Assembly (NCBI RefSeq): GCF_014191305.1
Contig: NZ_JACHWJ010000001.1
Coordinates: 372,001 to 436,000 of the forward strand
Direction: 5' to 3'
From: Pseudoclavibacter helvolus
GTDB taxonomy: Bacteria > Actinomycetota > Actinomycetes > Actinomycetales > Microbacteriaceae
DNA length: 64,000 bases
Below, piece after piece: positions 17,458 to 27,050 of the stretch. The translations under genes were made by a program, and so were the position numbers. The first letter of the stretch is position 1. Each line of letters begins with the position of its first letter. The notes under the pieces were generated by a model. It was given only the letters and a program-made list of their open reading frames with translations. It was not told the origin of the DNA and did not search any database.

Positions 17458-17913
17458 GTGGATGCCTCGGTTGCCGCGCTCGTGCTCGGCGCGCTTGTTG
17501 TGGTCGCGACCGTCATCGGCCTGGTGCTGCAACGCGCGAACGGACGCCTGAAGCGTGCCTCGGATCCTGCAGCAGGGACGAGCGAAGCGCCGACAGCCAA
17601 CGCCTCTGACCTCGACCTCCTTGCCGAGGACGCCGAGCCGGGCAGTCGGGCCACGCTCATCCTGTTCTCGACCGCGTTCTGCGCGAAGTGCCCGGCGACG
17701 AAGCGGATGCTCGACCAGCTCGCGGCCCAGACACCCGGCGTGGTGGTGGCAGAGGTCGACCTGACGCACCGGCAGGACCTCGCCAGGAGCCACGACATCC
17801 GGCAGACGCCGACCGTGCTGGTGCTCGGTGAGTCCGGGACGCGCGTCGCACGCATCGGGGGCCCGCCGAGGCGCTCGGACCTCGAGGATCAGCTGCTGCA
17901 GCTGAGCACGTAG
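17458..17913 (+). CDS. Membrane-anchored thioredoxin-fold protein
   Basis: A 151-residue protein with an N-terminal hydrophobic anchor (residues 5-25), a linker, and a thioredoxin domain (about 60-148) whose redox motif is CAKC (75-78), followed by the cis-Pro region RQTPTVLVLG. The GTG start at 17458 lies shortly after the DUF4395 stop. It probably reduces or oxidises disulfides near the membrane together with DUF4395. Confidence 0.88.
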   Translation: MDASVAALVLGALVVVATVIGLVLQRANGRLKRASDPAAGTSEAPTANASDLDLLAEDAEPGSRATLILFSTAFCAKCPATKRMLDQLAAQTPGVVVAEVDLTHRQDLARSHDIRQTPTVLVLGESGTRVARIGGPPRRSDLEDQLLQLST

Positions 17914-17986
17914 CGGCGCCGCGGGCCGCGGGCTCGACGGAAGACTGACCTGCCCCTTCGACCCCCGGATATGCGAGGCTGAGCCC

Positions 17987-18427
17987 GTGGATGGATCAGT
18001 GGTGTTGCTCGTGATCATGGCGCTTGTGCTCATCGTCGCCGTTGTCGGGTGGCTGGCGAGGCGTGGCGTCAGCCGGTTCGACGGCGAGGGCGAGCCGGAG
18101 CCCGAGCAGTCCGAGCTCGACCTCGAGCTGCTTCCGGAGGACATACTGCCCGGCCGCCGCGCGACGATCGTGCTCTTCACGGCGCCAGACAGCCCAGAAT
18201 GCGCACTCACGCGGTGGATGCTGCAGGACGTCGCGGCGACGTCCGCCGGAGTTGTGTTCGCGGAAGTGGATACGAGTATCCGTCCCGAGCTGGTGCTGCC
18301 CTACGACATCGTCGTGACCCCGACGGTGCTGTTGCTCGACGCCGGCGGGAACAGGGCGGGCCGCTTCGACGGGGCGCCGCTGCGCGAGTCGGTCGAGGCG
18401 CAGCTCATCGAGCTCAGCGTGCGCTGA
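17987..18427 (+). CDS. Thioredoxin-fold paralogue with a degenerate active site
   Basis: A 146-residue paralogue of the preceding gene with the same layout: membrane anchor (5-24), acidic linker, thioredoxin-like domain. The active site reads SPEC (69-72), so the N-terminal nucleophilic Cys is replaced by Ser and only the second Cys remains. The cis-Pro region VVTPTVLLL is kept. It cannot act as a normal dithiol enzyme; a monothiol, binding or regulatory role is possible. The duplicated arrangement suggests tandem duplication followed by divergence. Confidence 0.85.
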   Translation: MDGSVVLLVIMALVLIVAVVGWLARRGVSRFDGEGEPEPEQSELDLELLPEDILPGRRATIVLFTAPDSPECALTRWMLQDVAATSAGVVFAEVDTSIRPELVLPYDIVVTPTVLLLDAGGNRAGRFDGAPLRESVEAQLIELSVR

Positions 18428-18466
18428 GCTTCCCGCCAGCCAGGTCAAGTCCAGTCAAGTCAAGTC

Positions 18467-19285
18467 TCAGGTGTTGAACGGCCAGAAGTCGAAGCTCGCC
18501 GAGTTGGAAAGCGCGTCGCGCAGCAGCAGGAATCCGACGATGCCGATGATCCACGCAGTGTTCTCGGCGGCGTTGCGGCTCAGCCAGTCGGCGAGCCGAC
18601 GCAGGGGCGGCTCGACAGCCCGACGCGCTGCGACCCGCGCGAAGACGAGCAGGAGCGCGGGCACGACCATCACCGTGCAGTAGACGGCCAGCAGCAGGGC
18701 CGAGCCTCCGAAGCCCAAACCCGATCCGGTCAGGAGGCCGACCGCTGCGAGGTAGGGGATCATCGTCGCGAGCTCGATGAGTCCGGCCGCAAGCGCAAGC
18801 ACGACGACGGTCGCGGGGGAGCCGCTGCCGAGCGCGCGCTCGCGCCAACGCGCGAGCCTGCCCTGGGCGGGCTCGTGGTCCGCGGAAGTGCCCTGCACGT
18901 CATGCGCGTCATGCGCGACGCCACCCTGCGCGACCTGCCCGTCTTGTCCGCGCTGCGCGAGGTCGGCGCCCACTGGCACCTTCTTCTTCGTCGGCATGAG
19001 GATCGCGACCGCGAGGAGACCTGCCCCGAGCACAAGTTGCACGGTGTACGCGGCCGGGGTCTCCAGCACTGCCGCGGCGTTCTCCAGGAACACGGAGGCG
19101 CCCGCCGTGAGCACGAGCCCAACGAGGAAGTAGAAGCTCGCGATCGTCACGATGTAGGTCAGGATGCGCCCGAGCCGGATGCGCCCAGGCGCGAGCAGGA
19201 AGAAGATCGGGATGAGGAGCGTGCCCGCGCTCAGGCTGTCGACGAGCGCAAGTCCGAGCAGTGAGAGCAGGAGTTCCGTGGTCAT
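18467..19285 (-). CDS. GAP-family (Sap) membrane transporter
   Basis: A 272-residue membrane protein resembling the GAP/Sap family (sulfolipid-addressing protein, peptidoglycolipid exporters of mycobacteria). It has about six hydrophobic segments, with conserved GLALVDSLSAGTLLIPIFFLL at the N-terminus and FWPFNT at the very end. A hydrophilic loop of about 50 residues rich in Gln, His and Asp interrupts the middle. The ATG at 19285 is preferred because it begins at the first membrane segment. It diverges from the histidine kinase gene. Confidence 0.83.
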   Translation of the reverse strand: MTTELLLSLLGLALVDSLSAGTLLIPIFFLLAPGRIRLGRILTYIVTIASFYFLVGLVLTAGASVFLENAAAVLETPAAYTVQLVLGAGLLAVAILMPTKKKVPVGADLAQRGQDGQVAQGGVAHDAHDVQGTSADHEPAQGRLARWRERALGSGSPATVVVLALAAGLIELATMIPYLAAVGLLTGSGLGFGGSALLLAVYCTVMVVPALLLVFARVAARRAVEPPLRRLADWLSRNAAENTAWIIGIVGFLLLRDALSNSASFDFWPFNT

Positions 19286-19402
19286 GGGGCAAGCCTCGTT
19301 CGCGGGGACCAGTGCCCGCGTCGCCCGAACGGCGCCCTTCGCCGGGGTGGGGTACATCGTTTGGGTGACCCCTGGCCGGCGACGGTGTGCTGGGATGGAG
19401 CC

Positions 19403-20617
19403 ATGACTGCACCGCGTCGGCCCAGCGCTCGGGCGACCCCGCGCATCCTGGCCCGACCGGGGCTCGACGAGGACGCGGTGACGACGGTTGTTGTGGTGGC
19501 GGCGGCGGTGGTGCTCGCGCTCTTCGACTCCGGCCAGCAGCTCGGCGTCAGCCTCGGCGCGATCGCGCTTGGCGGCTTGGCTCTCACGCAGAAGCGCCGG
19601 TTCCCGCTCGCAGTGCTTGCCGTCTGCGTGGCGTTGGCCGCCGCGACGCTCGCGCTCGGCGGGGCCGTCGGTGTTGCCGTGCTCGTGCTCGATGCCCTCT
19701 ACGTGGTCGGCAGGCTCGGCTCGACGATGGCTCTGCGGCTCGTGCAGGCACTTGTCGCGGCGGCGGTGGTCGCCGCGTTCGTGGTGCCGCTCTTGCTCGG
19801 CGAATCACTCCGCGAGGGAGTCTTCTTCAGCCTGCAGGCCCTCGCGATCTTCGGCACCCCGCTCTGGTGGGCGAGCTCGGTGCGGCAGAGCGCGGAGCTG
19901 GCCCGCGTGCAGGAAGCGAGGGCGGATGACGCCGAGCGCCTCCTCGAGCTTGAGCGTGGCGAGGCCGTGCGTGCGGAGCGGGAGCGCATGGCTCGCGACC
20001 TCCACGACGTGGTCGCGGCGAATCTCTCGGCGATCGCCATCACCTCGGAGGCGGCCCTCGCAGGTCCCGAGGTCGCACCGTGGGAGGCTGGGGCGCTGCA
20101 GGCGATCCGCAGCTCGGCCCTCGACGGGCTCGACGAGATGCGTTCGATGATCCTCATCCTGCGGAGCGGTGACGCCGAAGGTGAGGCGCCGGTCGCCCCG
20201 CCCCGCCTCGCCCAGGTGGCTGAGATCGTCGCGGCCGCAGGCTCGGTCGAAGCGACGATCGTCGGGGATGTGCCGAGCGCATCCGCTGCAACCGAGCAGG
20301 CGCTCGCGCGGGTCGTGGCCGAGTCGGTCACGAACGCCGAGCGGCATTCGCCGGGGGCGGCGGTCGAGGTGCGCTTCGAGGAGGCAGAGGACACCGTCTC
20401 AGTGGTCGTCACGTCGACGGGAGGCAGGCGCGTCGAGGGCGCGCCTGGCACCGGGAACGGTCTTGGTCTGATCCGTGAGCGTGCCGAGCGCCTCGGCGGA
20501 ACCCTCGAGGCTGGCCCGCTCGCGGGAGAGCTGGGGTGGCGGGTCGCAGCGACCGTGCCGAGGGGCGCCGGTGCGGCGGCCCCGGTTCAAGGAACGCACA
20601 CGGGGAGCGCACCGTGA
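19403..20617 (+). CDS. Sensor histidine kinase, NarL/DesK type
   Basis: A 404-residue sensor kinase. The N-terminal 165 residues form about five to six membrane helices, then a coiled linker leads to a HisKA_3 dimerisation helix RERMARDLHDVV with the phospho-accepting His201. The ATPase domain has the N-box ESVTNAERHS and the G-box GTGNGLGLIRERAERLGG. It is coupled to the response regulator by GTGA. The lack of a large extracytoplasmic domain suggests it senses a membrane or membrane-soluble signal. Confidence 0.93.
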   Translation: MTAPRRPSARATPRILARPGLDEDAVTTVVVVAAAVVLALFDSGQQLGVSLGAIALGGLALTQKRRFPLAVLAVCVALAAATLALGGAVGVAVLVLDALYVVGRLGSTMALRLVQALVAAAVVAAFVVPLLLGESLREGVFFSLQALAIFGTPLWWASSVRQSAELARVQEARADDAERLLELERGEAVRAERERMARDLHDVVAANLSAIAITSEAALAGPEVAPWEAGALQAIRSSALDGLDEMRSMILILRSGDAEGEAPVAPPRLAQVAEIVAAAGSVEATIVGDVPSASAATEQALARVVAESVTNAERHSPGAAVEVRFEEAEDTVSVVVTSTGGRRVEGAPGTGNGLGLIRERAERLGGTLEAGPLAGELGWRVAATVPRGAGAAAPVQGTHTGSAP

Positions 20618-21285
20618 CCGAGCCGACCGCAGCCCGCGTGAGGGTGCTCATCGCCGACGACCACGCCGCGATCAGGGCCGGACTGAGACTCCTGCTCGAG
20701 GCTCACGGCATCGACGTTGTCGGCGAGGCAGCCGACGGGGCGGCCGCGATCGGCAACGCGCGGGCGCTTCGCCCTGACGTTGTGCTCATGGATGTGCGCA
20801 TGCCAGGCACCGACGGGATCGAGGCGACCAAGGCGATCGCCGCCGAATCCCTCGCCCAAGTGCTGGTGCTCACGACCTTCGACCTCGACGAGTACGTGTT
20901 CGGCGCCGTTCGAGCAGGGGCTGCCGGGTTCCTGCTGAAGTCGACGACTGGCCCGGCTCTGCAGTCGGCGGTCGAGGCGGTCGCCCGCGGTGAGGGCGCG
21001 CTGTCGCCGGAGGTGACGCGGCGCCTCCTGGATCGCTTCGCCGAGACGAGCGAGCCCGGCACCGAAGTGGCTCCGGACGTGCAGGGCCTCGAGGAGCTCA
21101 CAGCGAGGGAACGCGAAGTGCTCGCCGCTCTCGGCGAGGGGCTCTCGAACGTCGGTATCGGGCAGCGGATGCACATCAGCGCGTCGACGGCGAAGACTCA
21201 CGTCTCGCGCGTGCTGGCGAAACTCGGGGTCGCCTCCCGCATGGAGGCCGCCGTGCTGGCGAGGCGCGCGGGGCTCAGCAGCTGA
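20614..21285 (+). CDS. LuxR/NarL-family response regulator
   Basis: A 223-residue response regulator. The receiver domain has the acidic pair at Asp15-Asp16, the phospho-acceptor Asp60 in VVLMDVRMPGTDG, and a C-terminal LuxR helix-turn-helix (about 155-220: LTAREREVLAALGEGLSN and STAKTHVSRVLAKL). The GTG at 20614 overlaps the kinase stop. Targets are unknown; the divergent GAP transporter gene next door is a candidate by position. Confidence 0.93.
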   Translation: MTEPTAARVRVLIADDHAAIRAGLRLLLEAHGIDVVGEAADGAAAIGNARALRPDVVLMDVRMPGTDGIEATKAIAAESLAQVLVLTTFDLDEYVFGAVRAGAAGFLLKSTTGPALQSAVEAVARGEGALSPEVTRRLLDRFAETSEPGTEVAPDVQGLEELTAREREVLAALGEGLSNVGIGQRMHISASTAKTHVSRVLAKLGVASRMEAAVLARRAGLSS

Positions 21286-21347
21286 AGCCCGCGCGCCTCC
21301 GCTCCCGCGGCGCTACTTGATCCTGGCGCCACTTGACGACGTCGGCG

Positions 21348-21914
21348 CTACTTGACGACGTCGAAGACCTGCTTCTGGATGCCGTTCGGGTAGACCTCGT
21401 GCTCGACGAGCTTGAGGTGCTGCGTGGCTTTGTCGGTCTCGCTGAAGAGGCGCCGCCCGGCGCCGAGAAGCAGTGGGAACACGAGCAGGTTGTAGCGGTC
21501 GACGAGGCCGGCATCTGCGAGGGCCTGGCCGAGCTCGGCGCTGCCGTGCACGATGATCGGGTCGCCCTCGCCCTCCTTGAGCGCGGCGACGTCGTCGATG
21601 GATCGCAGGATCGTCGCGGGCCAGCGCTCGTCGTCCGATTCGAGCGTCGCGGAGACCACGTAGCGGGGCATGGAGTTGTACTGCGGGAACTCCTCGGTCA
21701 TGCCGGGCCAGACCGGCGCGAACGCCTCGTAGCTCTTCCGGCCGAGGAGGAGCGCACCGGCTTCGAGCTGCTCAGTGCCCTTGATGGTGTAGGCGGCAGG
21801 GTCGAACTCGATGTCCTGCCAGGTCCAGCCGGAGTTCCGGTAGCCCTCTTCTCCGCCTGGGGCCTCCATGACTCCGTCGGCGGATACGAAGGCGGTGATG
21901 ATGAGCTGGCGCAT
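21348..21914 (-). CDS. RibD C-terminal/dihydrofolate reductase-like protein
   Basis: A 188-residue protein of the RibD_C/DHFR-fold family, with N-terminal ITAFVSADGVMEAPGG, the LLGRKSYEAFAPVWP motif, and GSAELGQALADAGLVDRYNLLVFP. Such stand-alone proteins are reductases of unknown substrate. The last 20 bp of the gene and its stop are repeated almost exactly just downstream (21328-21347), apparently a small tandem duplication. Confidence 0.88.
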   Translation of the reverse strand: MRQLIITAFVSADGVMEAPGGEEGYRNSGWTWQDIEFDPAAYTIKGTEQLEAGALLLGRKSYEAFAPVWPGMTEEFPQYNSMPRYVVSATLESDDERWPATILRSIDDVAALKEGEGDPIIVHGSAELGQALADAGLVDRYNLLVFPLLLGAGRRLFSETDKATQHLKLVEHEVYPNGIQKQVFDVVK

Positions 21915-22085
21915 GAGGTCCTCCTGAAGGCGTGATGTCGATCCGCGCCCGCGCGAATCGAGGGAAATGCTAGATCACTTGCGATTGGGTCGGAGGCTAG
22001 CGGGGAACGTGACGGACAGCCCAGACAGTGTGCATCCCCTGTCGGGTCCTAGCGGGTCCACCGGGAGCGACGTTAGGGTTTTTCG

Positions 22086-23081
22086 ATGGCTACCAGACGT
22101 GTTCGATGGGGAATTCTCGGGGCAGGCAACATCGCGAAGACCTTCGTGACCGATCTCCTGGCCCAGGGGCTCGAAGTCGCGGCCGTCGGCTCGCGGGATG
22201 CGGCGAAGGCGGCCGAGTTCGCCGCCGAGTTCTCCATCCCCACCTCTCACGGCAGCTATGAGGACCTCGTCGCTGACCCGCACGTGGATGTGGTCTACAT
22301 CGCGACGCCGCAGTCGTTCCACGCAGAGCAGGCGCTGCTCGCCATCGAGGCCGGCAAGCCGGTACTTGTGGAGAAGTCGTTCACGAACACCGCGGCCGAG
22401 GCGGAGCGTGTCGTCGCGGCCGCCCGCGCGAAGGGGGTCTTCGCGATGGAGGCGATGTGGACGCGCTTCCTGCCGACGGCGGATGCGATCAGCGACGTGA
22501 TCGTACGCGGAGCCATCGGCGAGCTCGTGAGCGTCACGAGCTCGCACTTCCAGAACCTCGACGTATCTCCGACGAGCCGGCACGGCAACCCCGCGCTCGG
22601 CGGCGGGGTCATGGCCGACCTCGGGGTGTACGGCATCTCGATAGCCTCGCAGCTGCTCGGTCCGGCCACGACGATCCTCGCCGACGGCGAGGCGTCCGAG
22701 CTCGGCGTCGACCTCGCCGCCTCCGTGCTGATGCGCCACGGCGCAGGCCGCAGCTCGGCGACACTCACGCGCATGGATGCGCCGGGCTCGAACAGTGCGG
22801 CCATCGCCGGGTCGGACGGGTGGATCGACGTCGATGCAGTCTTCTACGCGTCGACCTCGTTCACGGTCTACGACGGCGGCAGCCGTCGGCGCGAGCTCCT
22901 GCGCTTCGACAAGCCCCAGCACGTCGGTCGGGGCATGCAGTTCCAGGCGCTCGAGGTCGAGCGCTGCCTCCACGCCGGTGAGCTCGAGAGCCCGCGCATG
23001 CCGCTCGACGAGTCAGTCGCCATCATGGCGGTGCTCGATGAGGTGCGAGCCAGCATCACCGCGCAGGCGACAACGCTGTAG
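22086..23081 (+). CDS. Gfo/Idh/MocA-family oxidoreductase
   Basis: A 331-residue NAD(P)-dependent sugar or polyol dehydrogenase-like protein. The Rossmann motif is GILGAGNIAKTF near the N-terminus, followed by the family motif VEKSFTNTAAEAERVV (the EKP region with Ser in place of Pro) and the C-terminal alpha/beta domain with GGGVMADLGVYGI. A single gene divergent from the RibD-like gene. Three tandem copies of the 10-mer gcgggctaga follow the stop (23081-23110). Confidence 0.9.
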   Translation: MATRRVRWGILGAGNIAKTFVTDLLAQGLEVAAVGSRDAAKAAEFAAEFSIPTSHGSYEDLVADPHVDVVYIATPQSFHAEQALLAIEAGKPVLVEKSFTNTAAEAERVVAAARAKGVFAMEAMWTRFLPTADAISDVIVRGAIGELVSVTSSHFQNLDVSPTSRHGNPALGGGVMADLGVYGISIASQLLGPATTILADGEASELGVDLAASVLMRHGAGRSSATLTRMDAPGSNSAAIAGSDGWIDVDAVFYASTSFTVYDGGSRRRELLRFDKPQHVGRGMQFQALEVERCLHAGELESPRMPLDESVAIMAVLDEVRASITAQATTL

Positions 23082-23142
23082 CGGGCTAGAGCGGGCTAGA
23101 GCGGGCTCGACTGCGATCTGCCGAATGCTCGACCGGGGCGAG

Positions 23143-23523
23143 CTAAGAGCTCGACCAGACGCCGAGCTCGTTGCCAGCCGGGTCCGTGAAGTGGAACCGG
23201 CGGCCGCCGGGGAACTCGTACGGCCCGCTGACGACCTCGCCTCCCGCCGCGCGCACCTGGGCGATGCTCGCCTCGAGGTCGTCGGAGTAGAGGAGCACGA
23301 GCGCGCCGCCCGGCGTGACCTGCGGGTCGAGGCGGAAGCCGCCCACCTCGTCGGTCTCCGCGCCACCGGGGCGACGGATGCCGACATAGTTGGGGCCCGG
23401 ACCGTAGTCGTTGAAGGTCCACCCGAAGGCGTCGCCGTAGAACTGCTTCGCGACGGCGAGGTCGGTCACCCCGAACTCGAGATAGTCGATCGAATGGTGG
23501 GCGCGGGCAGCTGGTTCGCTCAT
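23143..23523 (-). CDS. VOC-family protein
   Basis: A 126-residue glyoxalase/bleomycin-resistance-fold protein with LEFGVTDLAVAKQFYGDAFGW at the N-terminus and GRRFHFTDPAGNELGVWS at the C-terminus. The ATG at 23523 is chosen because translation starts shortly before the first beta strand; an ATG at 23553 is in frame. No strong ribosome site is seen for either. Substrate unknown. Confidence 0.83.
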   Translation of the reverse strand: MSEPAARAHHSIDYLEFGVTDLAVAKQFYGDAFGWTFNDYGPGPNYVGIRRPGGAETDEVGGFRLDPQVTPGGALVLLYSDDLEASIAQVRAAGGEVVSGPYEFPGGRRFHFTDPAGNELGVWSSS

Positions 23524-23575
23524 GCGTTCCAGTCTGCCTGCATTCACCGACATTGTCGGCGCCGCCCGCTGGCGA

Positions 23576-25351
23576 TCAGCTCGACTCGACCTCTGCGAGC
23601 ACCTCGCCAGCCGAGATCGGGCTGCCCGCCACGGCGCGATGGCGCAGGGTGCCAGCCGCCTTCACCTGCACGGGCGTCTCCATCTTCATCGCCTCGACCA
23701 CGGCGACCGCGGTGCCAGCCTCGACCTCCGCGCCGTCATCGACGAGCCAGCGCAGGAGCGTGCCCGCCATGGGGGCCGTGACCGACGAGCCAGACCCGCT
23801 TCCAGCATCCGCGGCCTCTGCCGAACCTGCCGCACCGGCAGGCGACGCCGCGGCAGCCGAGCCGCCGGCAGCGAAGAGGGTGGCGGGGAGCCGTATGGCG
23901 ACCCTGCGCCCGTCGAGCTCGATCCAGGTCGAGACGACGGAGGGGGCTGCGGCCTCGACGGTGAGGGCCTGTTCAGGCACCCGCTCGGCGAAGGTCGTCT
24001 CGATCCACTGCGTGTGCACGCCGAAGCCAGGCACTCCGTCGGGGCCTTCGCCGCCGATGAAGTCGGGGTCGTCGAGCACGGCGCGGTGGAACGGCAGCAC
24101 GGTTGGCACACCCTCCACCTCGAACTCGGCGAGGGCGCGGCGTGCACGGCGGAGCGCCTCCTCGCGCGTCGCCCCGGTCACGATGAGCTTCGCGAGCATC
24201 GAGTCGAACTGGCCGGAGACGACCGAGCCGGTCTCGACGCCGGAGTCGACGCGCACGCCTGGCCCCGATGGCGCCCGGAAGAGCGAGATCGTGCCTGGCC
24301 CCGGCAGGAACCCGCGGGCCGGGTCCTCGGCATTGATGCGGAACTCGAAGGCGTGCCCGCGCGGCTCGAACTCGGCGGCCTCGACGGCGAGCCCGTCGGC
24401 GATGCGGAGCTGGCCGATGACGAGGTCGACGCCGGCGGTCTCCTCGGTGACGGGGTGCTCGACCTGGAGGCGCGTGTTGACCTCGAGGAAGGAGATGACG
24501 CCGTTCGCGTCGAGGAGGAACTCGACCGTGCCGGCGCTGCGGTAGCCGGCGGCAGCGCAGATGTCGCGGGCGGAGGTGTGGATGCGCTCCCGCTGCTCCG
24601 GGGTCAGGAACGGCGCGGGGGCCTCCTCGACGAGCTTCTGGTTGCGGCGCTGCAAGGAGCAGTCGCGTGTGCCGACGACAACGACGTTGCCGTGGGTGTC
24701 GGCGAGGACCTGCGCCTCGATGTGACGCGGAGACTCGAGGAACTGCTCGACGAAGCACTCGCCGCGACCGAAGGCCGCGACGGCCTCGCGGCCCGCAGCG
24801 GCGAAGAGCTCCTCGACCTCGTCGAGGCGGCGCGCGACGCGGAGTCCGCGGCCGCCGCCGCCGAACGCGGCCTTGATGGCGATGGGGAGACCGTGCTCTT
24901 CTGCGAAGGCGCTGGCCTCGGCGGGGGAGTCGACGGGCCCGCTCGTGCCGGCGACGAGCGGCGCCCCGACCTTCTCCGCGAGGCGTCGGGCGGAGATCTT
25001 GTCGCCGAGGAGCTCGATGGCCTCTGGCGTCGGGCCGATCCACACGAGCCCGGCGGCCTCGACGGCGCGCGCGAAGTCGGCGTTCTCGGAGAGGAAGCCG
25101 TAGCCGGGGTGGATGGCGTCTGCACCCGTCGCGGCGGCGGCGGCGAGGAGCTTGTCGGCGTCGAGGTAGGTCTCCGTCGAGGTCCTGCCCTCGAGCGGCA
25201 CGGCCTCGTCGGCGAGGCGCACGTGCAGGGCGTCGGCGTCGGAGTCGGCGTAGACGGCGACCGAGGCGACCCCGTAGTCGGCGCACGCGCGGGCGACGCG
25301 CACGGCGATCTCGCCGCGGTTCGCGATGAGGACCTTGCTGATGCGGGTCAT
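23576..25351 (-). CDS. Biotin carboxylase with C-terminal biotin-carrier domain
   Basis: A 591-residue acyl-CoA-carboxylase alpha-type subunit. The N-terminus [18 protein letters not shown] and the ATP-grasp part with [11 protein letters not shown] and [14 protein letters not shown] define biotin carboxylase (about 1-445). A Ser/Ala/Gly linker follows, then a biotinyl domain with EAMKMET (biotinylated Lys near residue 556). The ATG at 25351 overlaps the stop of the 5-oxoprolinase B/C gene. No carboxyltransferase gene is present nearby, so this protein is probably tied to the oxoprolinase/LamB-YcsF system, with which such carboxylase subunits are often found. Confidence 0.9.
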   Translation of the reverse strand: MTRISKVLIANRGEIAVRVARACADYGVASVAVYADSDADALHVRLADEAVPLEGRTSTETYLDADKLLAAAAATGADAIHPGYGFLSENADFARAVEAAGLVWIGPTPEAIELLGDKISARRLAEKVGAPLVAGTSGPVDSPAEASAFAEEHGLPIAIKAAFGGGGRGLRVARRLDEVEELFAAAGREAVAAFGRGECFVEQFLESPRHIEAQVLADTHGNVVVVGTRDCSLQRRNQKLVEEAPAPFLTPEQRERIHTSARDICAAAGYRSAGTVEFLLDANGVISFLEVNTRLQVEHPVTEETAGVDLVIGQLRIADGLAVEAAEFEPRGHAFEFRINAEDPARGFLPGPGTISLFRAPSGPGVRVDSGVETGSVVSGQFDSMLAKLIVTGATREEALRRARRALAEFEVEGVPTVLPFHRAVLDDPDFIGGEGPDGVPGFGVHTQWIETTFAERVPEQALTVEAAAPSVVSTWIELDGRRVAIRLPATLFAAGGSAAAASPAGAAGSAEAADAGSGSGSSVTAPMAGTLLRWLVDDGAEVEAGTAVAVVEAMKMETPVQVKAAGTLRHRAVAGSPISAGEVLAEVESS

Positions 25352-27042
25352 CGGAGTTCTCCTGGTGTGTTGGTGCGTGGTTGGTGGGTGCGCGGGTCGA
25401 CGATGCGGAAGCGCACCTTGGCGCCGACTGGCAGCTGACCGGCGAGGGGCAGGTCGGCGCTGATGACGGCACCGAGTATTGGGTAGCCGCCGGTGAGCGG
25501 GTGGTCGGCGAGGAAGAGCACGGGCTGCCCGCTCGGCGGCATCTGCAGCGCGCCGCTGACGCAGCCCTCGCTGGGCAGCTCTCCGCTCTTGCTGCGTGTG
25601 AGGGCCTCGCCCTCGAGACGGACGCCGACGCGGTTCGACTGGGGAGTCACCTGCCACTCCTGGCCGGTGAAGCGATCGAGCTCGTCGGCGGAGAACCAGT
25701 CGTCGCGCGGGCCGAGCACGATGCGCAGCTCGACGGTGTCGCCGGATGCGGATGGCAGGTCCCGCGGGGCCTCGTCGGCGACGGAGATCGCGGGCGAGAG
25801 CGGGGCATCTGGCAGGCGCACGCCGAGCAGGTCTCCTGCCGTGATCGCATCGGGTCCGAGTCCCGCAAGCAGGTCGGTCGCGAGGCTCTCGAGCACGGGC
25901 GGTGCGTCGAACCCGCCGCGCACGGCGACGTAGCTGCGGACACCAGCCGCGGGCGAGCCGAGCCGGAGCTCGTCGCCGTCGTCGAGGGCAAACGCCGTGC
26001 CGAAGGCCACCCGGCGAGGCAGGGCGCCGCTCACAGTCAGCTCCACCTCGGCACCCGTGACGGCCACGACCTGCGGGCCGCGTGCCCGAACGTTCAGGCC
26101 CCCGTAGGCGACTTCGAGCGTGGCTGCGCCCGGGCTGTTGCCGACGAGGCGGTTCGCCTGCCGATGGGCGGGCGCATCGAGTGCCCCGGAGGCCGAGACG
26201 CCCATGCTCGCGTAGCCGTCGCGTCCCAGGTCCTGGAAGAGCGTCTGCAGGCCGGGGGAGAGCACCTCGATGGCGGACGTCTCGACGCGTGGGGCCGCGG
26301 GTTCAGGATGCGCCTGCTCGGCCGATCGGGGCGAGTCTGGGTCCGCCGGTGTCACTGGGTCCGCCGGTGTCACGCTGTCCGTCGAGGTCACGATGCTGGT
26401 CGCGCTCACGGTTGAGCGTGCTCGGGTGGTCGCGGCGTCGACACTGAACGTGACGATGTCGCCCGGCGCCATGAACGCGGCGGGTTCGCGGTCGAGGTCC
26501 CACATGGGGACGTCGGTGGTGCCGATGAGCTGCCAGCCGCCGGGGCTCTCGCGGGGGTAGACGCCGCTGTAGGTGCCGGCGAGGGCGACCGAGCCTGCCG
26601 GGATGCGGGTGCGCGGCGTCGACCGGCGCGGCACGTCGAGCACCGGGTCGTCGCCCGTGAGGTAGGCGAAACCGGGCGCGAAGCCCACGAATCCGACCGT
26701 GAAGGTCGAGTTCGTGTGCCGGCGCACAACTTCGTCGGCGGAGATGCCGAGGAGTTCGGCGACCTCCGTGAGGTCCTCACCGTCGTACCGCGTCGGGATC
26801 TCGAGGCGTCGCGGCGTGCCGGCGCGGATGCCGCTGAGGTCGGCACTCCTGGCGGCGACCTCGATCTCCTCTGACGTCACCCGGGCTGGCCGGAAGGGCA
26901 CGAGCAGGGTGCGGGCCCCTGGCACCATCTCGCCGACGCCAGGCAGTTCGAGGGCCGTCAGGGCGTCGAAGAGGGCGATCGTCTCGTCGAGGCTGGTGCA
27001 CTCGATGAGGACCGCGTCGTCGCGGGCGGTGAGAACTCTCAC
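25348..27042 (-). CDS. pxpBC: Fused 5-oxoprolinase subunits B and C (KipI-KipA)
   Basis: A 564-residue fusion of PxpB (KipI-like, about residues 1-205, with [15 protein letters not shown]) and PxpC (KipA-like, from about 260, with [19 protein letters not shown]). A linker of about 50 residues contains a repeated VTPADP, reflecting two direct copies of an 18-bp unit near 26338-26373. With PxpA these form ATP-dependent 5-oxoprolinase, converting pyroglutamate to glutamate. In many bacteria B and C are separate genes. It starts 8 bp after the pxpA stop and overlaps the biotin carboxylase start. Confidence 0.9.
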   Translation of the reverse strand: MRVLTARDDAVLIECTSLDETIALFDALTALELPGVGEMVPGARTLLVPFRPARVTSEEIEVAARSADLSGIRAGTPRRLEIPTRYDGEDLTEVAELLGISADEVVRRHTNSTFTVGFVGFAPGFAYLTGDDPVLDVPRRSTPRTRIPAGSVALAGTYSGVYPRESPGGWQLIGTTDVPMWDLDREPAAFMAPGDIVTFSVDAATTRARSTVSATSIVTSTDSVTPADPVTPADPDSPRSAEQAHPEPAAPRVETSAIEVLSPGLQTLFQDLGRDGYASMGVSASGALDAPAHRQANRLVGNSPGAATLEVAYGGLNVRARGPQVVAVTGAEVELTVSGALPRRVAFGTAFALDDGDELRLGSPAAGVRSYVAVRGGFDAPPVLESLATDLLAGLGPDAITAGDLLGVRLPDAPLSPAISVADEAPRDLPSASGDTVELRIVLGPRDDWFSADELDRFTGQEWQVTPQSNRVGVRLEGEALTRSKSGELPSEGCVSGALQMPPSGQPVLFLADHPLTGGYPILGAVISADLPLAGQLPVGAKVRFRIVDPRTHQPRTNTPGELR

Positions 27043-27050
27043 GGTTCGGC

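Noticed and set aside
23576-25351. Acetyl- or propionyl-CoA carboxylase as a firm name for the biotin carboxylase
   Set aside because: There is no carboxyltransferase gene nearby and the operon belongs to 5-oxoprolinase, so the acyl-CoA substrate cannot be stated.
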